A stretch of 60,166 nucleotides of DNA, taken from positions 1 through 60,166 of the forward strand of contig NZ_BSTM01000034.1 of assembly GCF_030269515.1 (NCBI RefSeq), written 5' to 3'. Position numbers and translations under genes: made by a program. Origin of the DNA: Actinomadura sp. NBRC 104412. Lineage in GTDB: Bacteria; Actinomycetota; Actinomycetes; Streptosporangiales; Streptosporangiaceae. A model generated the notes under the pieces. That model was not told the origin of the DNA. It saw only the letters and a program-made list of their open reading frames with translations, and searched no databases. This document shows, one piece after another, positions 25,756-34,168 of the stretch. Each line of letters opens with the position of its first letter. Position 1 is the stretch's first letter.

Positions 25756-27339
25756 TCAGGTGACCTGGACCCGGGAGAGGGCCTTGCGGGACTTCTCGAC
25801 CTCCTCCTCCGACATCCCGCCCACGTCGACCTTCAGCTCCAGCCGCTCGCCGGTCTCCTTCTCCACGGCGGTCACGTTCAGCAGCCCCGAGGCGTCCAGC
25901 GCGAAGGTCACCTCGATCGGCCAGCCCGCCTTCTTGCCGGGCGGGACGCGGATCTCACCGGTGGCGATCTCGGTGTTGTCGATCAGCTCGATGGACTCCA
26001 CGCTCCCGGCCTGCTCCATCACCCGGATGTCGGCCGAGGTCTGGTCGTCGTAAACGGTGAAGAAGTCCTCGGTGCGGGCGGCGGGCAGCTCGTCGTTGGC
26101 GTGCACCAGGTGCGCGACGTGCTCGGCGGCGGTCTCGCGGTCCACCACGACGATCCCGAAGGCGTGCGAGGCCACCGTCTTGATCTTACGGGCGGCGATC
26201 TGCTTCTGCTGCCGCTCCGACAGCCCCGCCTTGCCCGCCATCTGCTCGGCGCGGTCGGCGTCGCCCGCCGCCAGCAGCCGCCGGTAGGTCTCCTCGAACG
26301 CGTACAGCGCCGCGCCCTTGGCCACGGCGAGGTCGGGGTCCTGGAGCCGGGGGCGCAGCCCCAGCTCGGTCTCCAGCCGCGCCGCCACCACCGGCATCTT
26401 GGTGGACCCGCCGACCAGCACCAGGTCGTCGTAGTCGTGGACGCCCTTGTCGGCGGCCGTCGCCAGGGTGCGGCCGGTGATCTCGATGGTGCGGTCGAGC
26501 AGGTCCTTGGTCAGCTCCTCCAGCTTCTCCCTGGTCAGCTCGACCGCCGCGACCCGGCCGTCGTGCATCACCCGGACCGTGTGCGAGGTACGGGTGGTGA
26601 GGGCCTTCTTGGCGTCCTCGGCGTCCCGGCGGAGCTGCTGCTCGGTCTGCTTGTCGTCCAGCGGGTCGCTCACGTCCGGGTGCTCGGCGCGGAACCGCTC
26701 GGCCAGGTACAGCACGATCTGCGCGTCCCAGTCGGCCCCGCCCAGCTCGTGGTCGCCGTCGGTGCACACCACCTCGATGTGCCCGCCGCGCAGCGCGATC
26801 ACGGTGGTGTCGAAGGTCCCGCCGCCCAGGTCGTACACCAGGATGGTGCGGTCGGTCTCGGGGTTGAGCACCCCGTAGGTGATGGCGGCGGCGATCGGCT
26901 CGGAGATGATGTCGATGACGTTCAGCCCGGCGATCCGCCCCGCCTTGCGGGTGGCGTCGCGCTCGGCGGCGCCGAAGTAGGCGGGCACCGTGATCACCAC
27001 GTCGCGCGCCTCCTCGCCGTCGTTGGTGCGGGCGTCGGTCGCCAGCTTCAGCAGGATGAACGCCGACAGCTCCTCGGGCGTGTAGTCGAACCCGCCGATC
27101 GTGCGCTTGACGTCGCGGCCCATGTCCCGTTTGATCAGGCTCACCACCCGGTCGGGCGCCAGCACGGCGGTGTCCTTGGCGGTGGCGCCGACGACGACGT
27201 TGTCGGCGCTCTCGAAGTAGATCACCGACGGTGTGGTGTCGGTGCCCTCCAGGTTGCGCAGGACCGTGGGACGCCCGACCTCGTCGATCGAGGCGATGCA
27301 GGAGTAGGTGGTTCCCAGGTCGATCCCGTAGACGGCCAT
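25756..27339 (-). CDS. Hsp70-family chaperone, lid-less paralogue
   Basis: 527 residues versus about 610-640 for DnaK. The nucleotide-binding domain is intact: GIDLGTTYSCIA, VYDLGGGTFD and VLVGGSTKMPVV. The beta-sandwich substrate domain is present (PPGKKAGWPIEVTFALDASG). The chain ends at MSEEEVEKSRKALSRVQVT, so most of the helical lid is missing. Reads as a dedicated Hsp70 of this operon rather than the housekeeping DnaK: no DnaJ or ClpB is nearby, but a GrpE-like gene precedes it. ATPase-driven remodelling of the GTPase or GAP1 complex is a plausible role. Confidence 0.9.
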   Translation of the reverse strand: MAVYGIDLGTTYSCIASIDEVGRPTVLRNLEGTDTTPSVIYFESADNVVVGATAKDTAVLAPDRVVSLIKRDMGRDVKRTIGGFDYTPEELSAFILLKLATDARTNDGEEARDVVITVPAYFGAAERDATRKAGRIAGLNVIDIISEPIAAAITYGVLNPETDRTILVYDLGGGTFDTTVIALRGGHIEVVCTDGDHELGGADWDAQIVLYLAERFRAEHPDVSDPLDDKQTEQQLRRDAEDAKKALTTRTSHTVRVMHDGRVAAVELTREKLEELTKDLLDRTIEITGRTLATAADKGVHDYDDLVLVGGSTKMPVVAARLETELGLRPRLQDPDLAVAKGAALYAFEETYRRLLAAGDADRAEQMAGKAGLSERQQKQIAARKIKTVASHAFGIVVVDRETAAEHVAHLVHANDELPAARTEDFFTVYDDQTSADIRVMEQAGSVESIELIDNTEIATGEIRVPPGKKAGWPIEVTFALDASGLLNVTAVEKETGERLELKVDVGGMSEEEVEKSRKALSRVQVT

Positions 27340-27466
27340 CAGAGTCGCGCGGCGCCCCGGCCCGCGGCCGGCGGTGCTCGCGCTCGCTCCCTTCCTGCTC
27401 TCGATGGGCGGCGGGGGGAGGGTGCCTCCCTCTCACCTGATCATGGCTCAGCGGGGGTGCCAGGCT

Positions 27467-28147
27467 TCACGGCCTGGGTCTCATCGTCTCGCCTCGGCCG
27501 TTCTCGCGCAGGCCACTTGACCCTCCCGACGGGACGGGATCGGCGATCGGAGGGTCGCCGGGGATCTGCCCGACGACCGTCTCGGCCTTGCGGACGACCC
27601 GGCCGTCGCGTTCGAAGCCGTCGCTGCGGACGGCCAGGACGGTACCGGCGGCGGCGGGATCGGTGACCGGCTCGGCGGCGACGGGCCGGTGCCGCGCCGC
27701 GTCGTGCGGCTCGCCGGGCTCCACGGTGAACCGCCGGACGCCGGTGCGCTCCAGGGCGTCGGCGACCTCGTCGGCCAGGGCCGCCAGCAGCGCGGCGGCG
27801 TGCGCGGGGTCGGGGGGTTCGGGGCGGTCCAGCAGCTCGGCCCAGCGGCGGGCCTCGCGCCTGACCAGGTCGTGCAGCCGGTAGAGGGAGGCGCGGACGG
27901 GTTCGAGCGCGGATTGCAGCTCGCCGCGGCGCAGCGCCTGGTTCTCCTCGTGCAGCCGGTCGATGACGCGCTCGCGGTGGGCGGCGCGCTCGTGCTCGCG
28001 GTCCAGCCGCCGGGTCAGCTCGGCCAGTGCCGCCATGATCTCGGCGGTGCCGGCGGGCGTGGGCTCCCCACCGGGAACGGGGGAGGGCGCGGGTTCGCCG
28101 CCCGAGGCGGGCTCCTCGCTCACTCGGCTTTCCGGGGCGCTCGACAC
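27467..28147 (-). CDS. GrpE-like nucleotide exchange factor
   Basis: 226 residues. An acidic Pro-rich N-terminus, then a long coiled coil (ELTRRLDREHERAAHRERVI, DRLHEENQALRRG), then helices and a short beta-domain ending with GFERDGRVVRKAETVVGQ, the GrpE-type beta wing (pattern Gyxxxgrvlrpa.V.V). Tail of about 35 residues is low complexity. First gene of the operon; 127 bp separate it from Hsp70. GTG 28147 opens the frame; GTG 28123 with GGAAAG upstream is an equally good start. Confidence 0.75.
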   Translation of the reverse strand: MSSAPESRVSEEPASGGEPAPSPVPGGEPTPAGTAEIMAALAELTRRLDREHERAAHRERVIDRLHEENQALRRGELQSALEPVRASLYRLHDLVRREARRWAELLDRPEPPDPAHAAALLAALADEVADALERTGVRRFTVEPGEPHDAARHRPVAAEPVTDPAAAGTVLAVRSDGFERDGRVVRKAETVVGQIPGDPPIADPVPSGGSSGLRENGRGETMRPRP

Positions 28148-28319
28148 GTGCAGTAACCCTAACGTCCCGCCCCCTGCCGGGATAGCCCGGAAACGCGCTT
28201 CGGGCGCCAGTCTTCGGTTTCTCTACGTTGACATGACGGGGTAACACGATGGAAACGCCGGTGTCGGAGCGTAAGGGACATCTGGTGCAAGAGTGCGGGA
28301 ACCACCGGGAGGTGCGCAA

Positions 28320-29009
28320 ATGTTGCTGCGGATTCGCGTCAGGTTGCCGGACCGCCCGGGGTCGCTGGGCAAGGTGGCGCGGATCCTGGGCGTGGCGGGC
28401 GCCAACGTGGCGCAGATGGCGGTGCTGGAACGCGACAACGGCCGGGCGCTGGACGACTTCACGGTCGCCTGGTCCGCCGGGGCGGGGATCGACCGGCTGC
28501 TGGAGGGCCTGGCGTCCGTCCCCGGCGTGGACATCGTGGGCATCTGGCCGACCGAGGAGCCGCAGGGCGCCTACCCGGATGCGGCGCTGATCGGGCAGCT
28601 CGCCGCCGACCCCGAGCGCGGCGCGGTGACGCTGACCGACGCGGTCCCGGCGCTGCTGAGCGCCGACTGGGCCGTCCTGGCCGAGCCAGCGCCCGATGGC
28701 GGGGGCAAGCCCGCGCTCGTCCATGTCAGCGTGGGCGGCCTGGGCGAGCTGGTCCTGCCCGCGCTGGAGCCGCTGCGCGCCCGCGCGTTCACCGCCGAGG
28801 ACGGGACGCAGTACGCGCTGTGCCCGATCGAGGCGGCTCCCGGCTCCCGGCTGGTCCTGGTGGTCGCCCGCACCGGCGCACCGCCGTTCCACCGCACCGA
28901 GGTGCTGCGCCTCGCCGAGCTGGTCGGCGCGGCCGAGGCGGTTCTGGGAACCAGGCGAAGCAGTGGGGCAGACGGGGCGACTGAGGCATATCTGGTGCGA
29001 AACCTGTAA
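28320..29009 (+). CDS. ACT-domain protein
   Basis: 229 residues. N-terminal ACT domain (about 1-75): LLRIRVRLPDRPGSLGKVAR followed by ILGVAGANVAQMAV, the ligand-binding fold of amino-acid-responsive proteins. The C-terminal 140 residues form an uncharacterised alpha/beta domain (AVTLTDAVPALLSADWAVLA). No enzyme is fused. ATG 28320 follows GGGAGG by seven bases. Divergent from the GrpE-Hsp70-GTPase operon across 172 bp holding both promoters. Confidence 0.75.
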   Translation: MLLRIRVRLPDRPGSLGKVARILGVAGANVAQMAVLERDNGRALDDFTVAWSAGAGIDRLLEGLASVPGVDIVGIWPTEEPQGAYPDAALIGQLAADPERGAVTLTDAVPALLSADWAVLAEPAPDGGGKPALVHVSVGGLGELVLPALEPLRARAFTAEDGTQYALCPIEAAPGSRLVLVVARTGAPPFHRTEVLRLAELVGAAEAVLGTRRSSGADGATEAYLVRNL

Positions 29010-29195
29010 CGAAAGGGAAACCGGCCGGACGCGGACAGCGTCTACGGTGATGGACATGGCCCTTGATGTGGCGGCGCGGTCGCATCGGGGGCCATTCCGC
29101 GTTTTATTCCAATTTTCTCGTTGATGTGGTCTTCCGGTTGATCGCCGCTTAGAGTCCGGATTCTGAACGCCCGCGGCATTCCAGGAGGTCCGCAC

Positions 29196-30746
29196 ATGGC
29201 CGAGCTGCTCCGACCGCATGCCGAGGCCCGTCCCGACGAACCCGCCATCACCGATGAGCGCGGCGCCACGTCCTGGCGCGAGCTGAACGCACGGACCGAC
29301 CGGCTCGCCGGCGCGCTGCGCGGCCTGGGCCTGGTCACCGGCGACGCGATCGCGATCCACTCCGCCAACCGCCGCGAGCACTTCGAGCTGATGTGCGCCG
29401 CGGGCCATATCGGCCTGCGCTATGTGATGGTCAACTGGCACTGGACGGCCGACGAGCTGCGCTACGTCCTGCGGGACGGCGAGGTGAAGGCGCTGTTCTC
29501 CGAGGACGCCTTCGGCGGCGTCGCCGGGGAGGCGGCCAAGGGCGCGGACCTGCTGGCCAAGGTCGCGATCGGCGACGGCATCGACGGGTTCACGCCGTAC
29601 GAGGAGTTCCTGGCGTCCGGCCCGGACGGCGAGCCGGACGACCAGACCATGGGCTTCCCGATGTTCTACACCTCGGGCACCACCGGGCGGCCCAAGGGCG
29701 TCAGCCGCAAGCAGCTCGCGCCCGGCATCCCCATCGAGACGGGCGCGCTGATCGGCGCGGTGTTCGCCGAGATCCTGCTGATCCCCGAGAACGGGCGGTC
29801 GCTGCTGGTCGGGCCGGTGTACCACTCGGCGCAGTGGCTGTGGTCGCTGGTGCTGCTGCTGATGGGCCGGCCGGTGGTGATGCGCCGCTCGTTCGACCCG
29901 GCCGAGACGCTGCGCCTGATCGACGAGCACCGGATCACTCACCTGCATCTGGTGCCCACCCAGTTCGTCCGCCTGCTGAGGCTGGACGAGGCCACCCGCG
30001 ACGCGTTCGACGGCGGCAGCCTGGTGTGCGTGTGGCACGGCGCCGCACCCTGCTCCCCGGCGGTCAAGCGGCAGATGATCGATTGGCTCGGCCCGATCGT
30101 GCACGAGTACTACGGCTCCACCGAGGCGTCCATCAACAGCGTGATCACCGCGTCGGAGTGGCTGGAGCGGCCGGGCAGCGTGGGCCGCCCGCTGCCGCTG
30201 ACCGAGCTGCACATCCTGAACGACGAGGGCAAGCCGGTCCCGGCGGGCGAGCGCGGGCAGATCTGGTTCCGCTACACCAGCGGCGACGACGTGGAGTACT
30301 GGGGCGACGAGGAGAAGACCCGCGCGGTGCACCGCCCCGGCGGCCTGTTCACCACCGGCGACATCGGCTACCTGGACGAGGAGGGCTATCTGTTCCTCGC
30401 CGACCGCGCCATCGACATGATCATCAGCGGCGGGGTGAACATCTACCCGGCGGAGATCGAGGGCGTGCTGATCACCCACCCGGCGGTCAGGGACGTGGCG
30501 GTGTTCGGCATCCCGGACGAGGAGTTCGGCGAGCAGGTCAAGGCCGCGGTGGAGCTGAACGAGGGCTACGAGCCGTCCGACGAGCTCACCGAGGAGCTGA
30601 TCGCGCACACCCGGGCGTCCCTGGCCGGCTTCAAGGCGCCCCGCACGGTGGACTACGTGGACGCGATGCCGCGCACGCCCACCGGCAAGCTCTACAAGCG
30701 CCTCCTGCGCGACCCCTATTGGGAGGACCGCCACCAGAAGATTTAG
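29196..30746 (+). CDS. Acyl-CoA synthetase (AMP-forming, FadD-like)
   Basis: 516 residues. ANL-superfamily motifs: YTSGTTGRPKG near 158-168, EYYGSTEAS, TTGDIGYLDEEGYLFLADR and the C-terminal catalytic lysine in PTGKLYKR. Activates a carboxylic acid as its CoA thioester, the entry step for beta-oxidation-type catabolism. ATG 29196 has AGGAGG seven bases upstream. Followed after three bases by a class II aldolase gene. No operator of the ACCAAGC type is visible in its leader. Confidence 0.92.
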   Translation: MAELLRPHAEARPDEPAITDERGATSWRELNARTDRLAGALRGLGLVTGDAIAIHSANRREHFELMCAAGHIGLRYVMVNWHWTADELRYVLRDGEVKALFSEDAFGGVAGEAAKGADLLAKVAIGDGIDGFTPYEEFLASGPDGEPDDQTMGFPMFYTSGTTGRPKGVSRKQLAPGIPIETGALIGAVFAEILLIPENGRSLLVGPVYHSAQWLWSLVLLLMGRPVVMRRSFDPAETLRLIDEHRITHLHLVPTQFVRLLRLDEATRDAFDGGSLVCVWHGAAPCSPAVKRQMIDWLGPIVHEYYGSTEASINSVITASEWLERPGSVGRPLPLTELHILNDEGKPVPAGERGQIWFRYTSGDDVEYWGDEEKTRAVHRPGGLFTTGDIGYLDEEGYLFLADRAIDMIISGGVNIYPAEIEGVLITHPAVRDVAVFGIPDEEFGEQVKAAVELNEGYEPSDELTEELIAHTRASLAGFKAPRTVDYVDAMPRTPTGKLYKRLLRDPYWEDRHQKI

Positions 30747-30749
30747 CGT

Positions 30750-31409
30750 GTGCGCATGCTCTTGGAACGCGAGCGGGCAGCGCTGTGCGAGACCGGCCGG
30801 AAGATGGTGGCGTCCGGCCTGGTCATGGGGTCGAGTGGCAATGTCAGCGTGCGCGCCGGTGAACTGGTGGCGGTCTCGCCCGGCGGGATGATGCTGGACC
30901 GGATGGCCCCGGAGGACTGCCCCGTCCTGGACAAGCACGGGCGTGTGGTGGACGGCGCGCGTGCCCCCTCGTCCGAGACCCCGATGCACCTGGCGGTGTA
31001 CGAGGTCAGCGACGCCACCGCCATCGTGCACACGCACTCGACCTACGGCGCGGTCGTCGCGACCACCATGACGGAGCTGCCGCCCGTTCACTACAACACC
31101 CTGGCGCTCGGCGGCGTGGTCAAGGTCGCCGCCTACGCCACGTACGGGACGCCCGAGCTCGCCGCCAACGTGCGTGCCGCGCTGCAAGGCGGCAAGTGGG
31201 GGGACATGTACGCCGCGCTGATGGCCAACCATGGCGGCGTGACGCTCGGCCACGACCTGGAGCACGCCTACGAGAACGCCCGCCTCCTGGAGTGGCTGTG
31301 CTCCGTCTACGTCCAGGCCCGCGCGATCGGCGAACCCCGCGTCCTGACCGAGGAGGAATTGCAGCGGGTCGTGGAGCGCGGCCTGACCCCGCCCGGCTAT
31401 CGGGCCTAG
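30750..31409 (+). CDS. Class II aldolase/adducin-family protein
   Basis: 219 residues. Zinc ligands in VHTHSTYG and ANHGGVTLG, the phosphate-loop region SSGNVSVR and MMLDRMAPED. Similar in length to L-fuculose-phosphate aldolase. Family members perform retro-aldol cleavage, epimerisation or decarboxylation of small hydroxy-acids. Frame opens at GTG 30750, with ATG 30756 an alternative, immediately after the acyl-CoA synthetase stop, so the two are cotranscribed. Substrate unknown. Confidence 0.86.
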   Translation: MRMLLERERAALCETGRKMVASGLVMGSSGNVSVRAGELVAVSPGGMMLDRMAPEDCPVLDKHGRVVDGARAPSSETPMHLAVYEVSDATAIVHTHSTYGAVVATTMTELPPVHYNTLALGGVVKVAAYATYGTPELAANVRAALQGGKWGDMYAALMANHGGVTLGHDLEHAYENARLLEWLCSVYVQARAIGEPRVLTEEELQRVVERGLTPPGYRA

Positions 31410-31418
31410 GCTGATGCC

Positions 31419-31838
31419 GTGCCCCGGCTCGCACCCGACGACGCGCTGCGCCGGCTGATGACCGTCCCGGTCGTCCGGCTGGCGACGGCCGACGAGCGCG
31501 GCCGACCGCACCTGGTGACGATCACCTTCGCCGCGAGCAGGGGCACCGTCTACACCGCGATCGACCACAAGCCGAAGTCGACCCGCGACCTCAAGCGCCT
31601 GGCCAACATCCGCGCCAACCCGCGGGTGAGCCTGCTGGCCGACCACTACGAGGACGACTGGGACCGGCTGTGGTGGGTCCGCGTGGACGGCCATGCCCGC
31701 ATCGTCGAGGACGAGCGCGACATGGCCAAGCCCATCGCCCTGCTGGCCGACCGCTACCGGCAGTACCGTGAGCGCCCGCCCGAGGGACCGGTCATCGCCA
31801 TCCTCATCGACGATTGGACGGGCTGGACCGCCACCTAG
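31419..31838 (+). CDS. PPOX-class F420-dependent oxidoreductase
   Basis: 139 residues from GTG 31419. Split-barrel flavin/F420 fold of the Rv0121-type subgroup: MTVPVVRLATADERGRPHLV, DHKPKSTRDLKRLANIRANP and DDWDRLWWVRVDGHARIV. Uses F420 or related cofactors to reduce small molecules. Nine bases after the aldolase gene, last of the three-gene operon. Its stop overlaps the convergent ADP-ribosylglycohydrolase stop inside CTAG. Confidence 0.85.
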   Translation: MPRLAPDDALRRLMTVPVVRLATADERGRPHLVTITFAASRGTVYTAIDHKPKSTRDLKRLANIRANPRVSLLADHYEDDWDRLWWVRVDGHARIVEDERDMAKPIALLADRYRQYRERPPEGPVIAILIDDWTGWTAT

Positions 31839-32839
31839 TCCCAGGCGCTCCCGATCCTGGCGAGGACGTTCCCGTACTCGATCCGGCCCGCCCATTCCGC
31901 GGGCCAGGCGTCCATGCCCAGGTGCGCCCCGGCGAAGGCGCCCGCCAGGCAGGCGATCGAGTCGGAGTCGCCCGAGCTGGCCGCCCCGCGCCGTATCGCC
32001 GCGACGGGATCGTCCGGGAACAGCAGGAAGCACAGCAGCGCGGTGCCGAACGCCTCCTCCGCGACCCAGCCCGCGCCCGTGGCCTCGCACGGGTCGGCCG
32101 TTCTGTCGGGACGTGCCAGCGCGGCGTCCAGCCGGTCGAGGACGCCGAGGCATTCGTCCCAGCCACGGGCGATGAACTCCTCCGGGCTGGTGACCGCAGG
32201 CCGCTGCCACAGGTCGCCGAGCCAGCGGCCGTGATACGTGGTGCGCTGGGCGTTGGCGCGTTCGCGCAGGGCCGCGGGCAGGTCGGCGGGGGACATCCCC
32301 TCGCGCAGCCACCACACGGTGAACGCGGTCAGCTCGCTGGCCGCCAGCCCGGTCGGGTGCCCGTGGGTCATCGCGGCCTGAAGCTGCGCCGCCCCCGCGC
32401 GCTGCTCGTCGGTGAGGCCGGGTGCCAGGCCCACCGGTGTGACGCGCATGTTGGCGCCGCACCCCTTGGAGTCGCGCTGGGTGGCCTCAAGCCAGGACCG
32501 TCCGTTCTGGAGACCGCGGCAGGCCGTCAGGCAGGTGTTGCCGGGCGCCCGGTTGTTGTCGGGGCTGACCAGCCAGTCGATGAACCGCCGGCGCCACATC
32601 GGCGTGATCAGATCGGGGGTGAACGGCGGGTTCTCCAAGGCGTCCAGCAGAGCGAGCGCGACCGCGATCCCCATCTGCGTGTCGTCGGTGACCAGGGCCG
32701 GGTTCCCGGCGGGCTCGCGCGGGCCGTCCTCGCCGTACCGGCGCCGGATCTGCTTCATGGTCAGGAACTCGGTGGGGGCGCCCAGCGCGTCGCCGTACGC
32801 GAGGCCGAACATGCTGCCGCTTGCCGGGGATGTCCGCAT
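31835..32839 (-). CDS. ADP-ribosylglycohydrolase family protein
   Basis: 334 residues, all-helical fold. Two magnesium-binding motifs: TDDTQM (Thr51-Asp52-Asp53) and SGDSDS (Ser289-Asp293), plus GLAYGDALGAPTE at the N-terminus. Family members remove ADP-ribose from arginine or other acceptors. No mono-ADP-ribosyltransferase partner (DraT) is in the window. Convergent with the F420 protein; transcribed after the acyl-CoA dehydrogenase with 21 bp between them, so possibly cotranscribed. Confidence 0.88.
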   Translation of the reverse strand: MRTSPASGSMFGLAYGDALGAPTEFLTMKQIRRRYGEDGPREPAGNPALVTDDTQMGIAVALALLDALENPPFTPDLITPMWRRRFIDWLVSPDNNRAPGNTCLTACRGLQNGRSWLEATQRDSKGCGANMRVTPVGLAPGLTDEQRAGAAQLQAAMTHGHPTGLAASELTAFTVWWLREGMSPADLPAALRERANAQRTTYHGRWLGDLWQRPAVTSPEEFIARGWDECLGVLDRLDAALARPDRTADPCEATGAGWVAEEAFGTALLCFLLFPDDPVAAIRRGAASSGDSDSIACLAGAFAGAHLGMDAWPAEWAGRIEYGNVLARIGSAWD

Positions 32840-32860
32840 TCGCGAAATCCTAGGCGGGGA

Positions 32861-33973
32861 TCAGGGGGCGATGCCGACGAGGCGGGCCAGCCTTTCACGG
32901 TGCCGCGCGGGCGGGCCGAACAGCTCCTGGGACGCCTTGGCACGCTTGAAGTACAGGTGCGCGTCGTGCTCCCAGGTGAACCCGATCCCGCCGTGGAGCT
33001 GGATGGTCTCGGCCGCCACGTGGAAGTAGGCGTCCGAGCAGTACGCCTTGACCAGGGCCGCGGCGGCGGGCAGCTCGTCCGGCCGGTCGCCGGCCACCGC
33101 CGCCGCCTGCAATACCGCCGACCGCGCCGACTCCACCATCACGAACATGTCCGCGCACCGGTGCTTGAGCGCCTGGAAGCTGCCGATGGGACGCCCGAAC
33201 TGGTGCCGCACCTTGAGGTAGTCGACGGTCATGTCCAGGGTCCGCTGCGCCCCGCCCAGTTGCTCGGCGGCCAGCGCGACCACCGCGAGGTCCACCGCCC
33301 TCTCCAGCACCGGACGCGCGTCCGGCTCGATGAGGCGGGCCCGTACGCCGGTGAGTTCGAGGCGGGCCAGCCGCCGGGTCTGGTCGAGGGTCGTGTAGGG
33401 GGTTCTGCTCAGGCCCTGGGCGTCCCCGTCCACGGCGAACAGGCCCAGTTCCCCCTCCGCCCACGCGGCGACCAGGACGAGCCCCGCGATGTGCCCGTCG
33501 AGCACGTAGGTCTTGGCCCCGTCCAGGAGCCAGCCATCGCCGTCGCGCCCGGCCTGCATCTCGATGGAGCCGAGGTCCCACGTGTCCCCGTCCATCCAGG
33601 CGAGCGTGGCCAGCGTGCTCCCGTCCGCGATGCCGGGCAGGAACTCGCGCCTGGCCTCCTCGTCCCGGCATCCCAGCAGCGCGCCCGCCGCCATGACCGC
33701 GCTGGAGAGGTAGGGCGCGCACACCAGGCTCCGCCCCATCTCCTCCATCACCACGGCCACCTCGCGCATGCCGAAGCCCGCGCCGCCGTACTCCTCGGGG
33801 ATCGCGAGCCCTTGCAGGCCAAGCTGCCCGGCCATCTGCTCCCAGACCGCCGGGTCGTAGCCCTCGGCGGTCTCCATGAGGCGCCGCACCTCGGCCGGCG
33901 ACGACTTGTCGGCGAAGAACCGCCGCAGGGCGGCCCGCAGTTCCTCCTGCTCCTCCGACATCACGAGGTCCAT
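32861..33973 (-). CDS. Acyl-CoA dehydrogenase
   Basis: 370 residues. N-terminal helical domain, beta domain (LATLAWMDGDTWDLGSIEMQ, GWLLDGAKTYVLDG) and C-terminal helical FAD domain ending HGGIGFTWEHDAHLYFKRAK. This signature resembles FadE proteins of steroid side-chain and similar pathways, with Glu near 335. ATG 33973 follows AAGGGA. A TetR-type operator (ACCAAGCA-GA-TGCTTG) lies 15 bp upstream, tying it to the regulon of the NIPSNAP and PhyH promoters. Confidence 0.88.
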   Translation of the reverse strand: MDLVMSEEQEELRAALRRFFADKSSPAEVRRLMETAEGYDPAVWEQMAGQLGLQGLAIPEEYGGAGFGMREVAVVMEEMGRSLVCAPYLSSAVMAAGALLGCRDEEARREFLPGIADGSTLATLAWMDGDTWDLGSIEMQAGRDGDGWLLDGAKTYVLDGHIAGLVLVAAWAEGELGLFAVDGDAQGLSRTPYTTLDQTRRLARLELTGVRARLIEPDARPVLERAVDLAVVALAAEQLGGAQRTLDMTVDYLKVRHQFGRPIGSFQALKHRCADMFVMVESARSAVLQAAAVAGDRPDELPAAAALVKAYCSDAYFHVAAETIQLHGGIGFTWEHDAHLYFKRAKASQELFGPPARHRERLARLVGIAP

Positions 33974-33988
33974 CCGGCGTCCCTTCGG

Positions 33989-34010
33989 TAACCAAGCAGA
34001 TGCTTGTTAG
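33989..34010. promoter_or_regulatory. TetR-type operator upstream of the acyl-CoA dehydrogenase
   Basis: TAACCAAGCA-GA-TGCTTGTTAG; the left half matches the perfect 6138 palindrome, the right half matches 7 of 10 bases. Position 15-37 bp before the start codon suits repression. Confidence 0.55.
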
Positions 34011-34168
34011 ATAATAGGGGACCGTCTCGTCCACCATGGGTTCGGAGTCGCTGAGCTCCTGGATGTCGTCGCGCTTCTCCTCACCGTCTCCGGACGATGC
34101 CCGTTATGGCGGGGATCATGGTCTTTGCGGGTACCGGGCCTGGGCAGGAGGCCAGTAGCCTCGCGCGG

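Noticed and set aside
23251..27666. A 1471-codon open frame on the plus strand opposite the GTPase/Hsp70 operon
   Set aside because: It runs antisense through five well-recognised genes, is low complexity (Arg/His/Gly/Pro rich) and reflects third-position GC bias. The same applies to the long frames at 27441-32462 minus and 54740-59548 plus.
28249..28330. Possible leader peptide before the ACT-domain gene ending in three Cys codons
   Set aside because: The Cys codons overlap the ACT start out of frame, there is no terminator/antiterminator pair, and the frame continues as a shadow of the gene.
34020..34083. Acidic minus-strand stretch GEEKRDDIQELSDSEPMVDE before the acyl-CoA dehydrogenase
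   Set aside because: It looks protein-like but has no start codon after the preceding stop and runs into the TetR operator. A RiPP precursor or leader peptide could not be supported.
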